This document shows positions 53,592 through 64,000 of a stretch of 64,000 bases of DNA, piece by piece. This DNA comes from Tetrahymena elliotti 4EA (Eukaryota; Ciliophora; Oligohymenophorea; Hymenostomatida; Tetrahymenidae). The DNA is taken from contig AFXF02001797.1 of the NCBI GenBank assembly GCA_000231825.2, positions 124,001 through 188,000 of the forward strand. Direction: 5' to 3'. Under the pieces are notes generated by a model, which was not told where the DNA came from, did not search any database, and saw only the letters and a list, made by a program, of their open reading frames with translations. Each line of letters begins with the position of its first letter. Position 1 is the stretch's first letter. The position numbers were made by a program, and so were the translations under genes.

Positions 53592-54392
53592 ATGGCTGAA
53601 AAGAGAAAGCGTGGTAATTTATCTACTAGAGGTAGTATCGACGCAGCAGATAAAGAATTTGAATGTGAGGCATGTGGTAAAAAATATGCTAGATATCCTT
53701 CACTATATACTCATATTAAGCTTAAGCATGAGCGTAAAGTTGGTTTAAAAACTGTTGTTCCTGAACTAAAACCAAAATTGAATAGAAATCGTGAAATAGC
53801 TACCAATGTACCAGTTGTCGATATAAACCCTGATACACTTAACTTATTTTGCTAGGTTTAATTCCTTGATTTATTTAAAGAAATAAAGGAATTAGCTGCA
53901 ACTAATGATAGTATTTGGTAATTTATAAGAAGTGAAAAAGAAGATATTACTTAGGTAAATGAAGAGTTTTTGGAAAGAGGATCAACAGAAAATCTATCTT
54001 ATATTTGGATTAGCTGGTAAGCATATTCGAATGTTTGGCCACCCAAAATGGATTTATAAGAATTGAGAAATTCTGGTTAGGATATTGATGAGATTTTTAA
54101 TGAATAATCAAAAAAGCACTATAGAGACTTCTTTATTATCATAAAAGAGCTCTTAAAGCCAATCAGTTAGGACTTCTCTATGGAAATGTGCTATCTATTT
54201 GATAAAATTATATTCTTATCATAAACTCATGCTAATCGCTCAACATTTAAAGATGATATTGAATAAAATATTAGTTAATACTACAAAGATAATGCTAGTT
54301 AACTCTTTAGACAACTCAAATCAATTCCTGAGGGAACACGTGAACAGTTCTTCCAAAAACTCTCTAAAAATATAGCTGGATTATTCAAATGA
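53592..54392 (+). CDS. Single C2H2 zinc-finger protein
   Basis: Intronless frame of 266 residues from ATG 53592 to TGA 54390. A basic start (MAEKRKRGN) that could act in nuclear import precedes one C2H2 finger: C25, C28, H41 and H46 in FECEACGKKYARYPSLYTH, with C-x2-C-x12-H-x4-H spacing. The remaining 200 residues are helical and acidic/aromatic (for example LDLFKEIKELAATNDS and FFIIIKELLKPISQDFSME), with no second finger. A single finger binds DNA weakly, so it may contact RNA, protein or DNA within a complex. This finger-plus-helical architecture recurs in ciliate proteins as I recall, but I cannot name an orthologue. The gene itself is clear. Confidence 0.85.
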
Positions 54393-55240
54393 TCCAAAAC
54401 AAAAAACTATAATCTGAGTATTTATATATTAAGAATACTCTAAGTAATATTATATCTGATGTAGATTTGTAATATATGATAGACATTAAGATAATATGCA
54501 AATAATTACATGTAAGTCAGGGTAGAGTGAGTGAATGATGAACTCTGTAATAATTTGTTTCGTATAAATTGTTTTAATTCTTGAAATAGATTATTTTATT
54601 ATTCAAAAAATTATATCAATCATTAAAGTATTTTTATATATTTATTTGTGTAGCACTTTTCCTATTATATTTCCTATCCTTTATTTATCTAAATTACCTC
54701 ATCAAAAATATAAGATCAAAATCTTTGTCTATTTTAGTTTATCATTTATAAGTAAAATAATAAAGAAAACATTTCTCGGTAATATCAAATTCTATTTAAC
54801 TAAATAAATTATTTTTAAAAAACCGCTCAAAAAATCAACTTTGAATTTGTGTTTTTTTCTAAACGAATTAATTCCCTTCTGTTTAACCTTTAAATTGTAT
54901 TTAATTTTTTCTTTTATTAACTTTAATTCAATCTAAGCAGGTATATTTTATTTTGTAAAATATTACTAACCACTTTAACCAATCTAAATTTTCTCTAAAT
55001 TGATAATATATGTATTAAATTTAATCTTAGTACCTCCTTATTTTTACTTAAAATATTTGATAAGTTTATGTTAATAAAACTTAAAATAATAAGTTTTTAT
55101 GATGAAAATTTGTAAAAATAATAACTAAATAAGAAATTCAAAATAAATCAATAAAAACGACTTAACTTTTTGGTTCAAACAATATAAATTTATAATTTTT
55201 GTTGATAAAATATTGAGGATTTTTTCAAATGAAATAATTT
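54393..55240. other. Convergent intergenic spacer
   Basis: About 850 bp of AT-rich spacer between convergent gene ends. Nothing distinct is seen. Confidence 0.5.
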
Positions 55241-58200
55241 TCAATTTAATAAAACTTGGTTAAATTATTCGTATTGTGTATTTTTGTAAAGAAGAGAGAA
55301 TTATAGGGAAATTAACTCAATAATCTTTTAGGATATTTATTGAGGTATTTTCATGTTATTTAGAGCAAATTCTATTGCAATTTTCCACTATATAGGTATA
55401 GTTATACTGACATTAAAGGCCTAGAGAGCAGAGTGTAAATCTTATATACTATAAATATCATAATCTGAAAGAAGGGTGAGTAAAAAGAAGTTCAAAGCTC
55501 TTAAACCACTTTCTAGTTAATTTGAATCTGCAATTGTTAAACTAATTTTATCTTCAGGGAACTTTTGAATAAAGCTTTCAAAACACTCATCTTTATGCAT
55601 TATTGAATTGATTTCTTGTATAAGGTCTTCTAAAAAGTTAAGACTGTTATTTTCCTATTTTATTAATGTAATAGGAGATTTGTCTAAATTAAGTTTGTAA
55701 GACACTTTTAAGAACTTTATTTTAATATCATTGAAGAAATGAGAAGACAATCCTCTGTAATCAACAATACTTGTTAGCATTTAAGAAAGCTTATTTAGGT
55801 GAGAACTGTTTAAGTGTGGTAATTTTGAAAGCAAGAAGTAAAGATCGAACCTACCATGAAGTGAATAGATAAATTCAAGTATCACAGAATGACAGAAAAA
55901 TTAAATGACTTCTTTGTTATTCTCAAAAGCTTAGCAAAGCTAATTATCCTACTAAATCTTCCATAAATAGTCTTATACTAGCTGATTATAGACTTACTTA
56001 TCTTTAAGGAGATTACTCATAGTTAAAGTTGAAGATATTTTATAACGAGCCTTTTCGAACTATTCAAGGAATCTAAAAATAGTTTGTTGTCTATAGCCTC
56101 TTTATTTTAGTGATGTATAAAATGACAACTTGAGACAATAAAATTCTTTTTATCCAAAATCTTTGAAATAGTGTAAATATGGTTGCATTTCAATATCAAA
56201 ATTACTCTTTTAGTCTATTGTGTTAATATAATTATTAGCGTTTAGATTATATAGCCTTTCTTAGTTGCAAATAATTGTGACAACTCTTGTTAAAGTGGCT
56301 GTTTTCTCTTCAGCACTGATTTAATGTGAAAAATTATAAGGTAATTTTTAATTGAGTTCATCCAGAGACTCTACTACTGTTTTAAGTATTCCAGATGAAC
56401 CTCCTATTTCGTTTACTAACAGACCCTCTGCTATATATTTTTTTTAATATTCAAGACGTTCAATTATTTATTCAATAGCATGGGTATTGTAATTTAATGA
56501 TTTAAGGGTTTCTATTAAAATAATTTAGAGCTACTCAAAAACCTAATAATGTATCTTAAAACTTGCAAAAGTATCTGGGTTAAAGACTTTTGAGTCATCT
56601 ATCAAAACAAATTGCAAGAAAATTGCATAATATTACTATAAGTTTGACATCTTTATATCAAATTGTGCTATCAAACTTATTAATTTTTCTGATAAATTTA
56701 GGTTTTCGAGGATGTGGGAATTCATGATTTCGTTTAATTCAATGTAAATTGTAGCTAGTCCCTTCTATTTTGATGGTTATTCGCTTGAGCTTATTTATGG
56801 ACGAATACGACTAGATTGGCTTTTAGGAGAATTAACAAAGCTGGTTCTTGACTCGAAGCTCTAGAATCTCTATATTGATCCTTTCTTTTTAAGTTACATT
56901 TCTTAATTTTAAATCTTAGTTAAATTTGAAAAGTTAAGGTTGAGATTCAAGGTAGTAGGACTATGATTTTAATTATTAACGTTATTAGGATCTTTGGGAT
57001 CTCTTATAGAAGTTAGAGATTTTTTATCATCATCTTAATCTAATTTTTCATAGTAATTCTTTAAGATATCTTCAAAGCATGAGTTTTAATTACTGTTAAC
57101 TCCTTAGTTATTTTTAACACTTATAGGGGTAGATATTTTCTATTTTGAACTCTGGCTTTTTTATTCTGTTTAGAGAGACTCATTGTTTTATTTTTCATTC
57201 TTGTTTTTTTGATCGAAATTAACAAAACTATTTTTGCTGTTATTGCTTTATTAACTGTCTAAACTATCATCAGAGTTATTAGAAAATTATTTTGAAAAAG
57301 TTGTTTTTTTGTTCGCTTCATTTGCATGCAAAGGGCTATTATTATTTTAGCCATGACTATCACTATTGTGTCCAAATTTTAGGTCTGAATCAAATACAAC
57401 AATCTTAGATTATCTTCTATTCACATTCCCCATAGGATTGTGCATCTTTGAAAACATTGATATGGATTATTTTTAGCCACTTTTTTAGGCAGAAGAAGAG
57501 TTGGAAAAGTTGGATCCATTTTCGTTTAACTAAGATTAAAATTTATTTAGTTCACTACCAACTTTAGAATTTCTTTTCTGCATTTGTGGGGATGAGTCAG
57601 GACAGGGACCTTTATTCGAAATTTAAATTTTTAGAGAAGGAAGTGCATTGCTTTAGGATTGAAATTCATCTTATGAAGCTTAAGAAAAATTAATGTTGGA
57701 AAATTATGATCTTCTAACATTTTAATCACTATTTTATCTAGTTATTTCTAGTAGAGCTTAATTTTTAGATGAGGTTAAATTTTCAAAATCTTAATCTTAC
57801 AAGCTCTACTGTGTATTAAGATTGGGTTTGTTGTGTTGCATAGAAGATCTTCTAACTTAGAAGAAAACATCCTCTAATTGAATACTCTGTACTTTAGGAG
57901 TTTAGCAATTTCTAGGTGAACATCTAGCTGATTGAGATAGATCAATACTTTTGTTTAGATTTTAATTGGCTGCTTAATTCTTTTTCAAATGCTGTATTTC
58001 TTAAAGCAAAGGGAATTACTTATTGCATGAAACTTTCTATTAATCTACTTGATAACTATTTGCTTTAAAATTTATTTGATGCTCTTAGCGCTTTCTTTCA
58101 AATATCTTTGTCTCAAGACTTGCACAATTTTCTTGATACATAAACACCTGTTCCTCTAAAATTTACCTTACAAAAGCAGTTTTAATTTCTTCAATTTCAT

Positions 58201-60410
58201 TTTTGATTTAGTAGTTTTGCATCATCTCTTTTTCTTAATTTCTAAATATTATGCTATTTATATTGGTGTTATAATCCTTTTCATCTACTTCATCACTTGA
58301 AATTTTACTTCATAAAAAAATATTTAAAAATTTTATTTAAAAATTCTTTAAAATTTACCTTAAACTCTCCTATTATTTTGAAAATTAGCTCTTGTTTTTG
58401 ATAGTAGTTGGAGAATTCTATAAAAACTGCTAAACTATCTATTATTTATTGAGATTTTCATTTGACTTGTTTTTATCTGTATATGCCAAGGGAGATTTTT
58501 TATTTTTTTATTTATTAACCTAACTTGATGATGCAAGAGGACTTGTTGTGGAGGTGTTTTTTTACAAATTTTTTAAATAAAGTTTATTTTTTTTATAATT
58601 ATATGGTTTATGTAAAACAAACTTTGATTCATTTATCTTGACTTGCTATTACCCTAGATCTTCATTTAAGACATCGCTTTAAGGTGATTAGTATTCATCT
58701 TAAATTTAGCTCTAAAAACTACTTTTTCTTTATTGAAGGTACTCTAAATCATCATCTTAGTCAATTTTATTAACATCAACTGTATATTATTTCGATAATT
58801 TATTTAATTACAAAGTCAAGTTTTACTTATTTAAAACTCTATGTGCATTAAAATTAACCCTTTTTGGATTATCTTGCTCACCATCTTATTAAATCTAAAA
58901 ACTATTTTAAGATAAGTTGCTTTTTTGCATGTTTTAGATTTCATTGTTGTTGTTTGATTTGACAGGTGACTGTTTTTCTTGCAAATTAAACATTAAAGGA
59001 GACTGAATTATCTACTCTTGAGTATTTTTTTATTGAATATTTTTAATGGGCTACTTTTCAACTTAGCTTTAAAAGGTTTATTAAGCTTGATTAAGCTAAT
59101 TTTTTATTGAGTTTTATTTTGGAAATAAATTATTCATAAAATGATTTTAATTGTCTTTTGAATTTTATTGACCATTGCTAGAAATTTTTTTTGACTGATG
59201 ATCGAAATGCTGAACTGCAAAAAAGTAATCATTTTATTTTTAAGAATTTAAGTTTTGCTCTTGGAAAAAGTTTTGTTTGTTGTTTAATTTATTATTAACT
59301 TCATTCAAATTGATTGAATCTATTTAATTTCTTGATGTAAAACTCTTTAAATTTTAGGATATTTTTCCAAATGTTTTTTACTCTAATTTTACTTTTAAAT
59401 TATTTTATGAAGCAAACTTTTCCCTATCTTAGATATTTTTGTTGCTCATTTTGGATTAATTTTAGCTGGGTCTTAAGAATTATTGTTACCATTCTTTAAA
59501 ATTTTACCTAAATTACAACTCTTTAATTTCAAGATTTTGATTATGTTCTACTTATTTGAATATATTTGGGAATTATTAGGTTGTTTATTACAATTTTTAC
59601 TATCTGAGAAACTATTTATTTATATTATCAAAAGAACTTCTTTAATCAACATTTGATGTCTTAATTAAAGTTCTATTAGCCTGATGCATTCCTCCTGAAA
59701 AGTTGGGTGATGAAAGAAGAGACGATGTTTTCTTGTTTTTATACTCATTTTCTTCATCTCTAATGGGAATATTCTCTTCTTTTATTGAATCAATATTTTT
59801 TGTTTAGTCAAGCTTTTAAATTAAACTCAAACTTCTACTATTAGATGATTGATCTTAAAAGAAGCTACTTCCAGGAGAGTTAGATAATGAAGATTAAGGC
59901 GAGTTTCCATTTTTGTTATTAAAATTGAATTTGCTACTATCTAAAGTCTAGTTCATTTTGACGCCTCTATTTTACAATTAGCTTTTGAAAATAAATTAAA
60001 AGAATACCATAAACAATAGTAGAAATAGAATCATATAAATTTCCATAATGTGATTAAAAATAAAATTTTTACTTTTACTTAGTCTAATAGAATTGAATTG
60101 AGCTTTAGGACATTTCTTATCTAGTAGAAGCCTCTTGATGTAATTTCATGAGATCTATTTATTACATCTTATATATCTAATTAATATAGCTAATTGGGAC
60201 TTTTTTAAAATCTCTGTCACTCAAAGCTTCATACTTAGAAATGATAAAATTCTAAAAGGGTTTCTTTTTAGTTGATTGTTTAACACTAGTATTTACTTAG
60301 CTTATAGAATTTGTGTTTTATTCTTAATTGAAGCTTTGTATAGGAATACTAGCATCTTTTTTCTAAGTAGTTTATTAATTCTACTCAGTTTGTAGCGTTT
60401 GGGTTTTCAT
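55241..60410 (-). CDS. Large Gln/Ser/Asn-rich protein of unknown function
   Basis: From ATG 60410, removing two introns (59967-60072 and 58308-58358) gives one frame of 1,670 residues ending at TGA 55241. The first exon encodes a short ordered block (IISKYEALSDRDFKKVPISY) then continues into a long low-complexity region of about 1,000 residues, rich in Gln, Ser, Asn and Lys. A helical segment (IEEIKTAFVRQILEEQVFMY) marks a probable coiled coil. The last 550 residues or so are more ordered and helical, with hydrophobic periodicity (for example LTRVVTIICNQERLYNLNA and GRFDLYFLLSKLPHLNSSHL), suggesting a folded alpha-helical domain without known name. The upstream exon could be a separate gene, but its splice joins in frame. 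An alternative start is ATG 59956. Confidence 0.7.
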
Positions 60411-61693
60411 TAATAAATTTCCAAATTTTTTATTTTACTTTGATTTTTAATAGCGTCTTAATTATTGATATTATAATACACAAATTTATTATTTAACAAA
60501 ATAAATGCATTTATTAGGTAATTAAATATAAAATTCAGATTCCTTATTTTAATTTATTTATTTAATTCATTAAAAATCCACAAATTTCATTTGCACCTTA
60601 AAATAATAAGTAAGCGAACAAATAAATAAATTAATTAGCTAATGTCATTAACTATCATGATTTATATCACAATAATCTCTTAGCAAAATTTCTAATCACT
60701 CCACTCCATTTAAATGAAATCAAAATGTAGTGGAAAATAAGAGTTATTGTAAAAAATTACTCATAACTGATAACTGGATCAACACTCCTTCCTAAAAAAA
60801 TAAAATAAAAATAATTTGTTAAACAAAAATTTATCAAAAAATAATTTTTCAATTTAATTTGTAAAGATATTCAAAATCAAATAAATTAAATTTAATATAA
60901 TAAAGTATTTAATTTTTAGTACTCAATTATATTTCTTTGATGAAGAAAAAATAAGAATATTCAATCATATAAAATTTAGAACAAATTAAATGCTTTTAAA
61001 ACTTATGGAAATAGCATAAATTAAATAAAGTTTATTGAAAAAGAAGTTTTGATTCTTTTTTTAAAATAATAAGAAACTAAACTGAATCAGCAACTTATTT
61101 ATCTTAAACAAATAAATTAAAATAAGATTCAATAATAACCTTTTTAAAGCAAACAGTTGCTATTTCTAAAAATAGAATGTTATTAGAATATTTTAATATT
61201 TTTAAAATTATATTTATGTTGTTTTCAATATTTTTTTATAGCTTCTTTAAATTCTAAATATGATTAAATTTATTTATAAACAAATACTGCAAGGATTTTT
61301 TTTACTTTAATTAAGTCTAAAAAAAATGATTGTTTTATTAAAAAATGAAATTAAAATAAAAAATTAAACTAAAATAAAAGTTTTTGAATAAAATATTATC
61401 ATTTTATTTTTTTTCAATGTTTACTTCAAGTAGATAAATGATAAAATCTATACAATTATTACAAATAGAATGAGATCTTGATGATACTTTTGTATAAAAA
61501 TAAAATCTTATCTTATTTTTAAAAAAATATTAATAAAAATATTTTTAATAATTTATTTGAATTTAATTTTTAAAAAGATTATAAAGTTTATTTTTTTATT
61601 AGATAAACCGTTTTAGAAATATATTCAAGCAATATTTTCTATGGTTTCATATGAAAGTATATGAAATATAATATATAAAATATAATGATTTCC
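60411..61693. other. AT-rich intergenic spacer
   Basis: About 1.28 kb of very AT-rich DNA between two minus-strand genes. I see no gene, RNA or repeat. Confidence 0.5.
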
Positions 61694-62281
61694 TCAAACA
61701 ATCATAGCATCTAATATTTTTTCTAAGAATTCATTAACTTAGGTTGCTTTAGTTAGATCTAAAATTTGAATTTATTTAATAATACGAGGGTCTAGGTCTC
61801 TTAAGTGAAGTTCCTTTTCAATTTTTAATTGTCTTAAGTAAAAATCTTTAATAATTTCTTAATTTTTATTTAATCCTTATTAATCGTAAATATTTTGTGT
61901 TTTATCAGCGATTACTAATACTCCAAGAGAAATTCCTCTTAGATATTCTTCGCATGTGTATTATTTTAAGAAAACTTTGAACGACTGTATAATATTCTAA
62001 TCATTTTCTGCAAAACATATGACAAGACCTGAGATTTTGATTGTTTTAATTAATACATTTATAGAATTTATAAAATTTAGATCATTATATCTTAAAAACC
62101 AAACACCACATTCATCTTAATTTTTCCTTTAAATCATTGTGATCTTTATATTTTCAAGATTGCCAATAGTTTCTATTTTACAATCCTTGAAGAACTTACC
62201 TAAATCATTTTCCTCTAAGTATTCACTACCAACTATTAATATATTTTTTTTATCAGATGCTTAGATATTTTAGTTACCCAT
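61694..62281 (-). CDS. Small GTPase-fold protein lacking the P-loop
   Basis: Intronless frame of 195 residues from ATG 62281 to TGA 61694. It has the size and segment order of a small GTPase: a first strand NILIVGSEYLEENDLGKFF where a GxxxxGKS/T loop is expected, a middle strand GLVICFAEN, a strand LGVLVIADKTQ in the position of N/TKxD, and a final helix QVNEFLEKILDAMIV. The P-loop Lys and Ser/Thr are missing, and the switch II DxxG is not evident, so nucleotide binding is doubtful. The second residue is Gly (MGNQNIQAS), allowing N-myristoylation as in Arf-like proteins, though position 6 is not the favoured Ser. It may be a degenerate Arf/Rab-like adaptor. The family assignment is tentative; the gene is likely real. 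Confidence 0.65.
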
Positions 62282-62709
62282 TTTCTACTTTAAAAATTTT
62301 GTTTTTTCTACTAAAAAATCTTCTTTTGATTTAAATCCAACTAATCACCAAAAATATTCAGCTAACTAAATTTTCAATTCTAAAAAATAAAAACAAAAAA
62401 CAATCAGATTAAATAATTGTTTTGTATTTCTAAATAACTACTTTAATACATTTAAACATGATGAAATAGTTATTTCATTTTTTAAATTTTGGTTCAATTA
62501 AATTTGAAAAAATTCTAATTCACTTAATTGACTGAATTAAAAAAATAAATAATGTATAGGAAATGATAATAAAGTATTCTTCATTTTATTATTTTTGATG
62601 TAAAACAGAAAATTCGTGAAGGGAAACTATTCGTTATTAAAATCAAGAAGATTTTATCAAAAATAAAATCAAAAATAATTTAATTTAAAAATTGTTGATT
62701 TAATTAGGT
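62282..62709. other. Divergent intergenic region
   Basis: 428 bp of AT-rich sequence between the divergent GTPase-like and oxidoreductase genes, expected to hold both promoters. No motif stands out. Confidence 0.5.
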
Positions 62710-63810
62710 ATGTAGACTTCTTAAAAATCTTTAGCAATAGTTGGTATGGGTATGGCAGGTTTGGGCTGTGCCTGGAATCTCACAAAAAGTAAATCAAATA
62801 TAAATTTGATGCTTTTAGAGAAATCTTAAAAAGTAGGAGGAAGAGCTACTTCTAATTCTCGTCATGGATATACCTATGATCATGGAGCAAATTATTTTAC
62901 TTTTGAAGGATTAACTTAATCTTAGAGAGTCATAGATATAGTTAAAAAATAGCTTCCTTCAGAAGACTTAGTTCATATAACAAAAGAATTATATCTATTT
63001 GACAAAGATTCTAAAGTTTACTAAACAAAAGAGACTTAGCAAACAGAAAAGCTAACCTACAAAAAAGGTTTAATCTAGCTTTCAGAGCTCATTTAAAAGG
63101 ATTAAGACTTAAATATTAAGTTAGAATATTTTGTAGATAATTTAAAATATTGCAATAATACCAAAAAATGGCTAATAACCTACTAAGACAAAGCTAATAA
63201 TGGTAACAGACAAGACGTTATAAGTACTGACTATATTTTATTAACTCCACCTGCTCCATAAATTGTTGATTTGTTTAAAAAGAGTGAATATCACAAAAAA
63301 GATTAAATAGTAGAAATTTTTGAGAAGTGTAAATATAAAAAGTAGATTTGCCTTGTAATTGCATTTGAAAAGAAAATTTAGGACATCCCATATTTTGCTT
63401 TGTTAAATGAAGACAGGTAACATCAAATAGTTTGGGTTACCGTAGAAGACTAAAAGGAAGGTCATGTTCCAGAAAATAAATCTTTAATTATTTGTCAAAT
63501 GAGTGAGTAGTTTTCTGATGAAAACTATGCAGCAAATGATGAAACTGTTATTTAAAAGGCTAAAGAAAGCTTACTTAAATTAATACCCTAATTAGAAGAG
63601 TAGAAAATGTTTGAACATTAGAAGTTTTGTTGGGTGAAGAGATGGAGATTTGCTCTTCCTAACAACTATAAGATTTCTGAAGAATCTCTCACAGAATTTT
63701 AATAGGATGGTTTATATTTTGCAGGTGACTTTTTAATTGGTAGAGGAAGAGTTTTGCAAGCTTTTGAAAAAGGATTAATTGCATCTGATCAGATTTAAGC
63801 TAAATTATGA
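62710..63810 (+). CDS. Renalase-like FAD-dependent oxidoreductase
   Basis: Intronless frame of 366 residues from ATG 62710 to TGA 63808. The N-terminal dinucleotide-binding fold is AIVGMGMAGLGCAWNL (GxGxxG), ending in an acidic LLEKS. The FAD-contact motif follows as KVGGRATSNSRHG, then YDHGANYFTFEG, both typical of renalase and amine-oxidase-like proteins. The C-terminus GLYFAGDFLIGRGRVLQAF carries the conserved GD that contacts the FAD ribityl chain, then a helix. Length matches the renalase family. In animals and bacteria renalases oxidise the aberrant dihydro isomers of NAD(P)H; the substrate here is inferred from family only. It stands alone, with no linked pathway genes. Confidence 0.9.
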
Positions 63811-64000
63811 GAAATTTTAAATTAGTAAAAATAATTATTTTATATTTTAAAAATTGAATGCAAATAAAATTATTTATTTTCTCTCTGTTTTTCTTTTACA
63901 TTTTATTTCCATTTTCCAAAATTTACAATTTATTTGTTTGAACAAACATTTTTATTAGAATAATAATTTTTACTCAATGAATAAAAAAAAAACAATATAA
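63811..64000. other. Right-edge spacer
   Basis: AT-rich sequence after the oxidoreductase gene to the window edge; no telomeric repeat is present. Confidence 0.5.

Overview
The window is macronuclear-type DNA from a ciliate, most likely Tetrahymena or a close oligohymenophorean. The base composition is very AT-rich. Every long reading frame contains many in-frame TAA and TAG codons and ends only at TGA, so the genes must be read with TAA and TAG as glutamine. Short AT-rich GT-AG introns (mostly about 50-150 nt) interrupt many genes. These are longer than the 20-35 nt introns of Paramecium. A standard-code reading shows only fragments.

Layout, left to right. A protein with two cyclic-nucleotide-binding domains (partial, +, to 2910). 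A WD40 protein with a huge Gln/Asn-rich tail (+, 3591-8357). DNA topoisomerase II (+, 8670-13922). A coiled-coil protein (-, 14914-16329). A B-box-like zinc-binding coiled-coil protein with a heptapeptide repeat (-, 16629-19558). A small multi-pass membrane protein (-, 20180-21034). The XPC/Rad4 DNA-damage recognition protein (-, 22302-25551). An ankyrin-repeat AGC-type protein kinase (-, 26688-30242). An AAAP-family amino acid transporter (-, 32058-33506). A two-dsRBD protein with a DZF-like C-terminus (+, 35092-38061). An alpha/beta hydrolase with a long Q/N-rich tail (+, 38633-40682). A low-complexity protein (+, 40983-43989). Origin recognition complex subunit 5 (-, 45058-46506). A sedoheptulose-1,7-bisphosphatase-like enzyme (+, 47014-48528). 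A low-complexity protein (+, 49373-52315). A C2H2 zinc-finger protein (+, 53592-54392). A large Q/S/N-rich protein (-, 55241-60410). A GTPase-fold protein without a P-loop (-, 61694-62281). A renalase-like FAD oxidoreductase (+, 62710-63810).

These look like ordinary monocistronic eukaryotic genes on both strands, separated by 0.2-1.8 kb of very AT-rich spacer; I see no operon or defence-island logic. A loose theme is DNA metabolism: topoisomerase II, ORC5 and XPC/Rad4. The topoisomerase II and XPC upstream regions carry rare GC-rich elements (a TTTCGCGC E2F-type octamer and two identical copies of TTTCGGCGGAAA). Several spacers contain diverged direct duplications of 150-230 bp. One spacer duplication copies the 3' end of the XPC gene, and one gene carries an internal 90-bp duplication read in another frame. 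I saw no tRNA, rRNA, telomeric repeat, transposase or CRISPR array. I did not find a clearly novel multi-gene system; the most interesting single items are the dsRBD-DZF protein, the SBPase-like enzyme in a non-photosynthetic lineage, the degenerate GTPase and the GC-rich promoter elements.
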